Below, in pieces: positions 41,435 through 50,502 of a stretch of 64,000 nucleotides of DNA. How positions within the stretch are numbered: the first letter of the stretch is position 1; each line of letters begins with the position of its first letter. Both the position numbers and the translations under genes were made by a program. Origin of the DNA: Alkalibacillus aidingensis (GTDB lineage Bacteria > Bacillota > Bacilli > Bacillales > Alkalibacillaceae); assembly GCF_014595945.1 (NCBI RefSeq), contig NZ_JABXWU010000005.1, forward strand, positions 62,001 through 126,000, in the 5' to 3' direction. The notes beneath the pieces are model-generated. The model saw only the letters and a program-made list of their open reading frames with translations. It searched no databases and was not told where the DNA came from.

Positions 41435-42985
41435 TTGGTTAACTTGTCTAAGTTATTTGAAAATATTAGAGATAGATTAACAATTAGTAAGAAAGTCTTG
41501 ATACCAACCATTATAGGTACTGGCTTGGTTATAGGCACAGTTTATGCTGATACAATGGATGAAAACTTATCGAATGTTTACCACGTATACGTTGATGGTA
41601 AACATGTTGGAACGGTAAAGGATCAAGAGGAAGTTGAGAACTTCATTGATCAAAAAGCCAACGATGCTCAGAGTAACTATCAAGATGTTGATTTAGTCCC
41701 GTCAGAAGAAATTGATTTTGTTGAAGAATTTGTTTTTTCACCTGATTATGACACCGAAAAAGTAAAAGATACTTTAGAGAATACATTAACTTACGAAGCA
41801 TCAGCTGTTGAGATTAAGGTGAATGATGAATTAATTGGTTATGTTAATGATCTTGATGTAGCGAATCAAGCAGTCAATCAGGTTGTTCAAAAATACTTAC
41901 CAGATAGTGTTGATCAGGAGATGAACTTGTTATCAGAAGAACCGATTTTAGAAGATGGTTCTACTCAAGAAATCGGACTATTACCGATGAGTATTTATGA
42001 TCGTGAAATGTTCCAATCAGAAAAAAGTGACCAAAATGAAATACAACAACAAACCATCGAGTTAAATGACGGTTCATTAGTATTAGACGTTGGGTTCACT
42101 GAAAACGTTACAGTTGAAAAAACATCTGTTGATCCATCACAACTTTTAGATGTTGACCAACTTGTCAAATTATTTGAACGAGGGACCTTAACAGATCGAA
42201 TGCATACAATAGGTGAAAACGAGGTCTTAGGCCAAGTCGCTTCTCAGTATGATTTAAGTATGGATGAACTGCTTGACTTAAATCCTGAGTTAGAAGAGGA
42301 TAGCGTTATTCAAGTTGGTCAAGAGGTAAATGTAACAGCTCTTACATCTTATGTAGATGTAACCTATACAGAAGAAATTACTGAAGAAGAATCCATTAGT
42401 TATGATACTGTAACAGAACAAACTGATGATTTATACAAAGGTGAATCTAGAGTTAAGCAACAAGGATCTGACGGTAAAAAACGGGTCACTTACGAAGTAA
42501 CTACTAAGAATGATGAAGTAGTAGAAGAGAAGGTTATAGAGGAAGAAGTACTTGAAGAACCAAAAGACCACATTATAGAGGAAGGTACAAAAGTTATTTC
42601 TTCCCGTGGAACAGGTGACTTCGCTTGGCCAGCAGTTGGTGGTCGCATCTCAAGTCATATGGGACCAAGATGGGGTTCCTACCATAGAGGAATTGATATT
42701 GCAGGTGTAAGCGACCGTTCCATCTTAGCTGCCGATAATGGTGTTGTCGTGTCAGCTGGTTGGGGAAATAATAGCTACGGTAATAGAGTCGTTATTGATC
42801 ACAACAACGGCTACGAAACTCTCTATGCTCATTTATCCTCTATTGATGTAAGTGTTGGTCAAACCGTTCGAAAAGGACAAAAGATAGGGGTTATGGGATC
42901 CACCGGTAACTCTACAGGCACACACTTACATTTTGAAATAACCAAAAATGGATCGCTAGTTAATCCAGTTGATTATTTAAGATAA
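41435..42985 (+). CDS. M23 peptidase with LysM and G5 domains
   Basis: A 516-residue secreted or membrane-anchored peptidoglycan hydrolase. Start is TTG 41435 after GGGGGAGG; an ATG at 41399 would include that site. A membrane or signal segment (VLIPTIIGTGLVIGTVYA) is followed by an acidic region. A LysM domain (LGQVASQYDLSMDELLDLNP) and a G5 domain (about 310-385) precede the C-terminal M23 domain with HRGIDIAG and HLHFEI. It sits directly upstream of walRK, whose regulon includes wall hydrolases, but co-regulation is inferred. Confidence 0.92.
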   Translation: MVNLSKLFENIRDRLTISKKVLIPTIIGTGLVIGTVYADTMDENLSNVYHVYVDGKHVGTVKDQEEVENFIDQKANDAQSNYQDVDLVPSEEIDFVEEFVFSPDYDTEKVKDTLENTLTYEASAVEIKVNDELIGYVNDLDVANQAVNQVVQKYLPDSVDQEMNLLSEEPILEDGSTQEIGLLPMSIYDREMFQSEKSDQNEIQQQTIELNDGSLVLDVGFTENVTVEKTSVDPSQLLDVDQLVKLFERGTLTDRMHTIGENEVLGQVASQYDLSMDELLDLNPELEEDSVIQVGQEVNVTALTSYVDVTYTEEITEEESISYDTVTEQTDDLYKGESRVKQQGSDGKKRVTYEVTTKNDEVVEEKVIEEEVLEEPKDHIIEEGTKVISSRGTGDFAWPAVGGRISSHMGPRWGSYHRGIDIAGVSDRSILAADNGVVVSAGWGNNSYGNRVVIDHNNGYETLYAHLSSIDVSVGQTVRKGQKIGVMGSTGNSTGTHLHFEITKNGSLVNPVDYLR

Positions 42986-42990
42986 AAGTT

Positions 42991-43022
42991 AAAACCTCTA
43001 GCCAAGTAGCTAGAGGTTTTCT
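42991..43022 (+). terminator. Terminator after the M23 gene
   Basis: A perfect 12-bp inverted repeat AAAACCTCTAGC / GCTAGAGGTTTT with a 6-nt loop. Confidence 0.85.
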
Positions 43023-43157
43023 TATATTAATTTGATCTATTGACTTTAGCGAATCGTCAAAACAATACAATTTATGCTATGTCTTATAATAAGACTTTTT
43101 ACGAAAGTTACGATAAAATGAGTTCATAGACCATCAAATGAAGGAAGGTGTCCCTAG

Positions 43158-43865
43158 ATGAGACATACCGTTCTAGTTGTCGATGATGAAAAACCAATTG
43201 CAGATATTCTACAGTTTAACTTGGAGAAAGAGGGTTACCATGTTGTTTGTGCTTATGACGGAGAAGAAGCGATTAAGTTGACCAAACAACATGAGCCTGA
43301 CTTGATTTTGCTAGATATTATGTTACCAGAAAAAGACGGCATGGAAGTATGCCGGGAGATTCGAAAAGATTTTCAAATGCCAATAATTATGCTAACCGCA
43401 AAAGACTCAGAAATTGATAAAGTATTAGGGCTTGAACTTGGGGCAGATGACTATGTGACAAAACCATTTAGTAACAGGGAATTGGTAGCACGTGTAAAGG
43501 CTAATTTAAGGCGCACAGAAGCGGAGGAGTTAAATGCTAAAGCAAGTACCATTCCAAATATTCGGGTTGGAGCGTTAGAAATTAATCGCGAAAATTACTC
43601 GGTTACTCGTGATGGTGAACCAATCGATTTAACTCACCGTGAGTTTGAACTTTTATTATACTTAGCGAGACATATTGGACAAGTAATGACACGTGAGCAT
43701 TTATTAGAAACTGTGTGGGGCTATGATTATTACGGAGATGTGCGTACGGTAGATGTTACGGTAAGAAGATTACGTGAGAAAATCGAAGAAAATCCGAGTA
43801 ACCCAGCCTGGATAGTCACAAGGAGAGGGGTCGGTTATTACCTCAGAAACCCTGAGCAGGAGTAG
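43158..43865 (+). CDS. walR: Response regulator WalR
   Basis: The essential OmpR-family regulator of cell-wall metabolism. The 235-residue product has a receiver domain with Asp53 as phosphoacceptor (LILLDIMLP) and a winged-helix output domain ([51 protein letters not shown] region). The ATG follows GAAGGAAGGTG. First gene of the wal operon. Confidence 0.98.
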   Translation: MRHTVLVVDDEKPIADILQFNLEKEGYHVVCAYDGEEAIKLTKQHEPDLILLDIMLPEKDGMEVCREIRKDFQMPIIMLTAKDSEIDKVLGLELGADDYVTKPFSNRELVARVKANLRRTEAEELNAKASTIPNIRVGALEINRENYSVTRDGEPIDLTHREFELLLYLARHIGQVMTREHLLETVWGYDYYGDVRTVDVTVRRLREKIEENPSNPAWIVTRRGVGYYLRNPEQE

Positions 43866-43870
43866 ATTGA

Positions 43871-45706
43871 ATGAATAAATTGTTAGGATTCTTTAAATCG
43901 ATCCAGCTTAAGTTCATCATTATTTATATTTTACTATTATTAATTGCCATTCAAGTCATTGGGGCATATTTTGCACGCCAATTAGAAACGCAATTACTTG
44001 AAAATTTCACTGAATCGATTAATGACCGTGTTCAGTTACTAAACTATAACTTAGAGCAATCTTTGTCAGCAGAAAGAGATGAGGACGATCCAGATCTAGA
44101 ACAAGACGTCCGTTCGATTATTTATGATTTTGATTCAGATGATATTACAGAGATTCAAGTGATTGATAGTAACAGTCGTGTACTTGGAACGACGAGTCAG
44201 TTTGATCAAGATAATATCGGTAATCGAACAACAGAATTAAGGATTCAACGGGCTTTATCTGCTGGTAATCGAGAGGAAAATGTGGTTTATAATCCTCAAA
44301 ATGGGCATCGAACCTTAGTGATCTCTACCCCCGTATATCATATTGAAACAGACGATATTATGGGGGCTTTGTATTTAGAAGCTTCTATGGAAGGAGTATA
44401 CAGTCAACTTCAAGACATTAACCGTATTTTCGCAAATGGAACAGCTTTAGCCATTACAGTGTCGGCATTGCTAGGCATATTAGTAGCTAGAACCATAACT
44501 AAACCTATTACGGAAATGCGCAAGCAAGCGAAGTATATGGCTACTGGCGATTTTTCTAAGAAGGTTAATATATATGGAGAAGATGAGATTGGACAGCTCG
44601 CTGTTAGCTTTAATGAGTTAAATGATCAATTACAGTTAGCCCAGGCCACAACAGAAGGTGAACGGCGTAAATTAAGCTCTGTTTTATCTAATATGAATGA
44701 TGGTGTAATTGCGACTGATGAATATGGTGACATCATTCTTATGAATGAGCCAGCGTCCAAATTAATCGGAAAACATTATATTGAAGTTCAAGGACAACCA
44801 TTATTAGACGTGTTAGGTTTGCATTCACACGTGAATAGTTTAGAGGAAATTAACGAGATTGACAGAATAATTATTGATTTTTCCGAGGGAGATGAGCAAT
44901 TACTATTAAAAGCTAATTTTTCAGTTATCCAAGATGATAATGATGAAATGAATGGCTTCTTGACGGTACTTAGTGATGTGACTGAGGAAGAAAAGATTGA
45001 GCGAGAACGTCGTGAGTTTGTTGCTAACGTTTCCCATGAATTAAGAACGCCATTAACTACTATGCGTAGTTATTTAGAAGCTTTAACCGATGGGAATACG
45101 TGGCAGGACGAAACGATTGCTCCCAAGTTTTTAAATGTTGTACAAAATGAATCCGAACGAATGATTCGATTAGTTAATGATTTGTTGCAACTATCTAAGA
45201 TGGATAACAAAGATTATCGTTTGGAAAAAAGTCGGGTTGAGTATATCGATTATATTGACCAGGTTATCGATCGTTTCTCATTGAACCTTAAAGATGAACT
45301 TATGCTAACCCGTAGTCTCCCCCAAGATGTTTGTTACGTTTGGATGGACCAAGATAAATTAACTCAAGTTTTAGACAATATTATATCTAATGCGATTAAG
45401 TATTCACCTGAAGGCGGCGAGATTAATGTCACGGTCGTAAAGAATCGCCACCAAATATTAACCAAAGTTTCGGATGAGGGTGTAGGTATACCTGAAGAAA
45501 ACTTGGAGAAGATTTTTGAACGGTTTTACCGTGTAGATAAGGCAAGAACTCGTCAGTTAGGTGGAACAGGTCTTGGGTTGGCCATTGCTAAAGAATTGAT
45601 TGAAGCTCACGATGGGAAAATTTGGGCAGAAAGTCGTGAAGGTAAAGGGACGACTATTTCCTTTAGCTTGCCATTGATGCGAAAGAAACGGGGGCATCAA
45701 TCATGA
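43871..45706 (+). CDS. walK: Sensor histidine kinase WalK
   Basis: Partner of WalR. The 611-residue product has two membrane segments (about 13-33 and 190-207) flanking an extracellular PDC/Cache-like domain, a HAMP domain, a PAS domain (about 262-370), and the kinase core. The phosphorylated His389 is in FVANVSHELRTPL. The ATPase motifs are DNIISNAIKYSPEGG, DEGVGIP and GGTGLGLAIAKELI. It overlaps walH by 4 bp. Confidence 0.98.
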   Translation: MNKLLGFFKSIQLKFIIIYILLLLIAIQVIGAYFARQLETQLLENFTESINDRVQLLNYNLEQSLSAERDEDDPDLEQDVRSIIYDFDSDDITEIQVIDSNSRVLGTTSQFDQDNIGNRTTELRIQRALSAGNREENVVYNPQNGHRTLVISTPVYHIETDDIMGALYLEASMEGVYSQLQDINRIFANGTALAITVSALLGILVARTITKPITEMRKQAKYMATGDFSKKVNIYGEDEIGQLAVSFNELNDQLQLAQATTEGERRKLSSVLSNMNDGVIATDEYGDIILMNEPASKLIGKHYIEVQGQPLLDVLGLHSHVNSLEEINEIDRIIIDFSEGDEQLLLKANFSVIQDDNDEMNGFLTVLSDVTEEEKIERERREFVANVSHELRTPLTTMRSYLEALTDGNTWQDETIAPKFLNVVQNESERMIRLVNDLLQLSKMDNKDYRLEKSRVEYIDYIDQVIDRFSLNLKDELMLTRSLPQDVCYVWMDQDKLTQVLDNIISNAIKYSPEGGEINVTVVKNRHQILTKVSDEGVGIPEENLEKIFERFYRVDKARTRQLGGTGLGLAIAKELIEAHDGKIWAESREGKGTTISFSLPLMRKKRGHQS

Positions 45707-47037
45707 AGTTAGAGAAACTTAAGTCAATATTATTATTTATATTGGTCAGTACAAGCCTGTTATTAACACTTGCTATTTGGACATATCAACCGGAATATGA
45801 AGAATTAGATCCACCGACTTATTTAGAAGAAAATGAGTTAGAAGGTGAAAAGCATGAGATTCACTCCATTTTAAGGCCAAAGCAAATTATATTTAATAAT
45901 TTTAGAACCTACTCCATGTTACCTGATAAGCAATTAGAAATGGATTTCTATGAAGAGTTAACAGAGTGGAGCTTTTCACATATTGAACCGTATCCTACTA
46001 GTGATCTAACAAGTATTTGGTCTCGTAATATGGAAGTTATCTTCCCTGTTGAAATACCTATGAAGATGATTGACCGAATTTTTAATGTTGATGAATTTGA
46101 TTATAGCTGGAACCATACGTTTGATCGGGTATATTTCCAACTAGCTCAAGGGTCAGAGGAACACGTGAGAGCAACTTTTGCATCAAAAAATAGTGATCAA
46201 GTGTTACATGGTGAATTGATTTCAAGTGAGGCCTACTCGGCTATTCACGATTATATTTATAGTCCAGAAACCATTTCTGCCGAGCGATTAGAGCTAGATG
46301 AAGAGGATTATATCTATCTCCCAGCTGAGGAGATTGAGGTGCCGGAGCATACGATTTTGACTGATCATATTGATCAACAACCCCTTATTAACGTTTTGTT
46401 TAGTAATCCTTCACTGGTGAGACAACAAAATGCTTCTAGTGGACTAAACAGGGATCGATACTATACCGATGGAACACGTGCTTTAAGAACATTAGACATC
46501 TTTCATGATAATCATTATTTAATGTTTGTTAATCCATTGTCTGTGGACTCAACCGAAATGGAAATTGAAGATTTAATTAGAAGAAGTGTTGAATTTACTA
46601 ATGATCACAGTGGATGGACAGATGATTTTCAATTAGATCACATTGAACAAGAAACAAATACCTTAAGCTACCGAATGCATTATGAAGGGTTACCTATTTT
46701 TGATGCAAATGGTCATTGGGTGATGGAGCAAACATGGTATGAAAATGATTTACAAGCCTTTAGTCGACCTTTATTTAAAGTGAGTACACCCTTTCAAAGT
46801 GAGGGAGAGACAAAACGATTATCATCAGGTTTGTCTATCTATCATTATTTCCAAAATAGTCAACAAGAGCTTTCACTCTCACTAGTTGAGGATGTTAAAA
46901 TAGGTTATGAAGTTAGAACTGGTAATGATGTATCTAACGTCGTATTCTTAGAACCAACCTGGTACGTCAAGTATGCAGGGACATGGCGCCCACTAAGCTA
47001 TTTTGAGGATCGCTTGACTATACAGGAGGATGGATAG
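45703..47037 (+). CDS. walH: WalK regulator WalH (YycH)
   Basis: A membrane-anchored extracytoplasmic protein that restrains WalK in B. subtilis. The 444-residue product has one N-terminal membrane segment (SILLFILVSTSLLLTLAIWTYQ, about residues 8-29) followed by a large, acidic external domain. The start ATG overlaps the walK stop. Sequence is divergent across species, so position carries much of the call. Confidence 0.94.
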   Translation: MKLEKLKSILLFILVSTSLLLTLAIWTYQPEYEELDPPTYLEENELEGEKHEIHSILRPKQIIFNNFRTYSMLPDKQLEMDFYEELTEWSFSHIEPYPTSDLTSIWSRNMEVIFPVEIPMKMIDRIFNVDEFDYSWNHTFDRVYFQLAQGSEEHVRATFASKNSDQVLHGELISSEAYSAIHDYIYSPETISAERLELDEEDYIYLPAEEIEVPEHTILTDHIDQQPLINVLFSNPSLVRQQNASSGLNRDRYYTDGTRALRTLDIFHDNHYLMFVNPLSVDSTEMEIEDLIRRSVEFTNDHSGWTDDFQLDHIEQETNTLSYRMHYEGLPIFDANGHWVMEQTWYENDLQAFSRPLFKVSTPFQSEGETKRLSSGLSIYHYFQNSQQELSLSLVEDVKIGYEVRTGNDVSNVVFLEPTWYVKYAGTWRPLSYFEDRLTIQEDG

Positions 47038-47038
47038 T

Positions 47039-47851
47039 ATGCAGTGGGGACAAATCAAAACCTTATTTATTGTTAGCTTTTTAATTCTTAATCTATTTCT
47101 AGTTCAACAATTCCTTGAGAAAATTGGAGAGACCAATTTAGAAACATTAGCTCAGGCTAGTTTTGAGGACAAGTTGGCAGCAGAAGAAATCAAGATTGGC
47201 GAATTGCCTGAACGAGGAATTAAAGAAACTTATATATCGGCTCAAAGGTATGAATTAAATGAAGAGGATCTTGATTTCTTAGAAGGGGCTTTAGATAATC
47301 AGCGCATAGCAGTTATAAATGGCGTCATGGTTGTCAGTGAGTTTATAGAGCCAGTCAATATTGAGGAAGATTTAGATTCTCTTAAAGAAGAAGTCTTGCA
47401 TGGAGACAAATACGAATATTGGGATACTCATGAGGATATGATGTTATTTTTCCAAGTGGAAAATGAGCGTCCGATATTCTATAACTTCGCAGGAGTATTA
47501 GCTGTGGAATTGAATGAAGAAGGTGAAGCGATCAATTATATTCAAAGTATTTTGGATGAGCCGGTCGTTCAGAGTGAAGAACAAACTGTTTTAGATCCTA
47601 TTGATGCGGTAGATGTTTTATATTCCAATAATGTATTTGAACCGCAAGATGAGCTAACCGATATGAGCTTAGGCTATCACACATTGGTTCCACTAGAGGA
47701 AGGTGTGCAAATTTTTACGCCTACATGGAGACTAACGATTAATGATGAACGTACTTATTTTGTTAATGCCATGGAGGGTCAGATGATTCCAAATGACGAA
47801 ATAGATTTTGTTGAATCGATTAAAGAATATCAACACAGTCAAATTGAGTAA
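47039..47851 (+). CDS. walI: WalK regulator WalI (YycI)
   Basis: Partner of WalH in holding WalK. From ATG 47039 (MQWGQIKTLFIVSFLILNLFL) it has 270 residues with one N-terminal membrane segment and an external domain ending in an acidic region. AGGAGG is 9 bp upstream; an ATG at 47030 is too close to that site. It follows walH by one base. Confidence 0.94.
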   Translation: MQWGQIKTLFIVSFLILNLFLVQQFLEKIGETNLETLAQASFEDKLAAEEIKIGELPERGIKETYISAQRYELNEEDLDFLEGALDNQRIAVINGVMVVSEFIEPVNIEEDLDSLKEEVLHGDKYEYWDTHEDMMLFFQVENERPIFYNFAGVLAVELNEEGEAINYIQSILDEPVVQSEEQTVLDPIDAVDVLYSNNVFEPQDELTDMSLGYHTLVPLEEGVQIFTPTWRLTINDERTYFVNAMEGQMIPNDEIDFVESIKEYQHSQIE

Positions 47852-47871
47852 TTAATTCGGAGTGAAGCAGA

Positions 47872-48666
47872 ATGACATTACATTTTAGTGTGCTAGCATC
47901 AGGAAGCTCTGGTAATGCTTTTTATATAGGTACAGACCAAGTGAAGTTGTTAGTGGATGCTGGTTTAAGTGGAAAAAAGTTAAATGAATTATTGAATGAA
48001 GTTGATGTTGACCTAGGTGATATTGACGGAATTTTAGTGACACATGAACATAGTGATCATATCAAAGGTTTAGGAATTGTTGCTAGAAGGTATGGATTAC
48101 CGATTTATGCTAACCCTAAAACGTGGAAGGCGATGGAAAATTCAATTGGTAAAGTGTCATTAGACCAACAATTCGAATTTCCTATGGAGTCCATTAGAAC
48201 TTTTAAGGATTTAGATGTTGAAAGCTTTGGTGTCTCCCATGATGCTGCTGATCCGATGTTTTATGTTTTTCATTATGAGGGTAAAAAAGTAGCCATGCTT
48301 ACGGATACTGGTTATGTGTCTGAACGAATGAAAAAGACGATTGAGAATGCGGACGCCTTATTGTTTGAAACGAATCATGATGTGGGTATGTTACAAATGG
48401 GAAAGTATCCATGGAATATAAAACGCCGTATCCTAAGTGATTTGGGCCACGTTTCCAATGATGATGCCGCCATTGCGATGATGGATATTATTGGAGATCA
48501 GACTAAGAAGGTATTCCTTGGTCACTTAAGTCAAGACAACAATATGGTAGACCTTGCTAGAATGAGTGTTGAACAGAAGCTGAAGCAGCATGGATTTCCA
48601 GTAGGAGAGGCCTTACAACTCGAAGATACGAGTCCTGTAAAGCCGACACCTATTTTTCATCTTTAA
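47872..48666 (+). CDS. walJ: Metallo-beta-lactamase-fold exonuclease WalJ (YycJ)
   Basis: A 264-residue cytoplasmic MBL-fold protein with the metal motif [10 protein letters not shown], plus [12 protein letters not shown] at the N-terminus and [10 protein letters not shown]. The family (YycJ) has been described as a 5'-exonuclease acting in mismatch repair and is conserved in the wal operon. Confidence 0.95.
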   Translation: MTLHFSVLASGSSGNAFYIGTDQVKLLVDAGLSGKKLNELLNEVDVDLGDIDGILVTHEHSDHIKGLGIVARRYGLPIYANPKTWKAMENSIGKVSLDQQFEFPMESIRTFKDLDVESFGVSHDAADPMFYVFHYEGKKVAMLTDTGYVSERMKKTIENADALLFETNHDVGMLQMGKYPWNIKRRILSDLGHVSNDDAAIAMMDIIGDQTKKVFLGHLSQDNNMVDLARMSVEQKLKQHGFPVGEALQLEDTSPVKPTPIFHL

Positions 48667-48693
48667 ATAAAAACAAAATGTGAGGTGTTAAAA

Positions 48694-49941
48694 ATGGGTT
48701 ATTACGATGATCATATCCATAATAAAAAGGAACAAAATAAAGGTCGTAGTTGGCTTTTACCGGCAATTTTAGGATCTATTATTGGATCAATTATCATCTT
48801 GATGGCATTACCAGTTTTATCACAGACAAACATATTACCTTATGATTTGGGCTCACAAAATGAGAATAGTGGCAGTCCCAATGAAGATGTGGAAATTCAA
48901 CAAGATTTAGATGGTGATGGAACATTTGAACAAAATTTACAAGTAGATGTACAATCGCGAACGACTGAAATTGTCGAAGAAGTTTCAGACTCAGTGGTGG
49001 GAGTTGTAAATATTCAAAACCAAAGTATTTTCGGTGGTCCGACTAATCAAAATTCTGAGGATGCGCCTACAGGGTCTGGAGTTGTTTATAAGATCACAGA
49101 CGATAATGCTTATATTGTAACTAACCACCACGTCATTGAAGGAGCTGATTCGGTAGAAATTGTCTTTGCCGATGATACTCAAGTAGAAGCGGATATAGTT
49201 GGTAGTGATGTCTATTCTGACTTAGCTGTCCTACGAGTTGATGATGAATATGCCGATCAAGTGATTCCATTAGGTCAATCAGAGACGATTAATGTAGGTG
49301 AACCTGTGCTTGCAATTGGTAATCCATTAGGCTTACAGTTTGCAGGATCAGTTACACAAGGTATTATAAGTGGTAAAGATCGCCTCATTCCAATTGATCT
49401 CACTAATAATGGTGTTGTTGACTGGCAGGCTGAAGTCATCCAGACTGATGCGGCCATCAACCCTGGTAACTCAGGTGGAGCCTTAGTTAACATGCAAGGT
49501 GAATTGATTGGTATTAACTCAATGAAAATTGCATCACATCAATTGGAAGGTTTAGGTTTTTCTATCCCAATTGATATGGCCCGTCCAATTATGGAGGAGT
49601 TAGAACAACATGGAGTGGTCACGCGGTCTTACTTAGGTATCTCCCCTTATTCACTTGGAGATGTCGCTCAATTCCATTGGGACAATACACTAAACTTGCC
49701 AGAAGAGGTTGAGGGTGGAGTATTAGTCTCATCAGTCGAATCTACATCACCGGCTGGTCAAGCTGGATTAGAGCAGTATGATGTGATTGTTGAGCTAGAT
49801 GGAGAACCGGTCATGAATGTACTTGAACTCCGTCAGTACCTCTACACGGATACAAGTCCAGGTGATGAGCTAACGATTACATTCTACCGAAATGGAGAAT
49901 TACAAGAAGTCACTACAACATTAACTTCACAGGATTTTTAA
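48694..49941 (+). CDS. htrC: HtrA-type membrane serine protease (HtrC/YycK)
   Basis: A 415-residue DegP-like protease. A cytoplasmic N-terminus and one membrane segment (LLPAILGSIIGSIIILMALPVL) are followed by a trypsin-like domain with His in TNHHVIEGADSV, Asp in YSDLAVLRV, and Ser in NPGNSGGALV. One PDZ domain is C-terminal (GGVLVSSVESTSPAGQAGL). The ATG at 48694 is chosen over the GTG three codons earlier. Last gene of the wal operon. Confidence 0.96.
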   Translation: MGYYDDHIHNKKEQNKGRSWLLPAILGSIIGSIIILMALPVLSQTNILPYDLGSQNENSGSPNEDVEIQQDLDGDGTFEQNLQVDVQSRTTEIVEEVSDSVVGVVNIQNQSIFGGPTNQNSEDAPTGSGVVYKITDDNAYIVTNHHVIEGADSVEIVFADDTQVEADIVGSDVYSDLAVLRVDDEYADQVIPLGQSETINVGEPVLAIGNPLGLQFAGSVTQGIISGKDRLIPIDLTNNGVVDWQAEVIQTDAAINPGNSGGALVNMQGELIGINSMKIASHQLEGLGFSIPIDMARPIMEELEQHGVVTRSYLGISPYSLGDVAQFHWDNTLNLPEEVEGGVLVSSVESTSPAGQAGLEQYDVIVELDGEPVMNVLELRQYLYTDTSPGDELTITFYRNGELQEVTTTLTSQDF

Positions 49942-49953
49942 TCAAAAGATAAC

Positions 49954-49990
49954 AACGACTTGCTCATACATGTGAGCAAGTCGTTTTTTT
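49954..49990 (+). terminator. Terminator of the wal operon
   Basis: A perfect 13-bp stem AACGACTTGCTCA / TGAGCAAGTCGTT followed by Ts. Confidence 0.88.
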
Positions 49991-50293
49991 ATACACACAG
50001 GAATGTTCGTAAATAAGGGTTATACACAAAATTGGTCAACTTATTAACATTATGTGTATAGTTAAACGTCGACTTATATATCTAGTAGTAATACTTTGGT
50101 TTTTAACTAAATATAGCACGAACATATGTTGATATGTTGATAAATCTGTGGATAAAAGGCCATTTGTGAATAAACACTGTTGAAAACCTGTTGATTATTC
50201 ACTTATGCACAATGATTGTAAACAAATTGTTGATAACTGTAGTAAAACCCATGAGATCAAGATCTACTTTCATCAAGGGGCACATGTGAATAA
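49989..50293. promoter_or_regulatory. Cluster of DnaA-box-like sequences
   Basis: In about 300 bp there are TTATACACA (49989, 50020), TTATCCACA on the minus strand (TGTGGATAA, 50147), and TTATTCACA on the minus strand (TGTGAATAA at 50165 and 50285). There are also TTATTCACT (50195) and TTATGCACA (50203). One is a perfect box and the others differ by one or two bases. No open reading frame is present in 49990-50493. Confidence 0.6.
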
Positions 50294-50502
50294 TTGACTG
50301 AGGAAAATTAATGTTCGTATTAAAAACGTGGAATGGTGAGAAATGGCAGGTAAATTTTCAAAAATGGCTCGTAAACAAAGTAGAATAGCTAGGACTACGT
50401 CATAGCTAGTTATATCCAAGTAGGGTCAACTTGTCATAAGAAGACGGTTTGGTAAAATGATATACAATTGTGAATGGATACTAAAATTATGAGGTGATAT
50501 TT

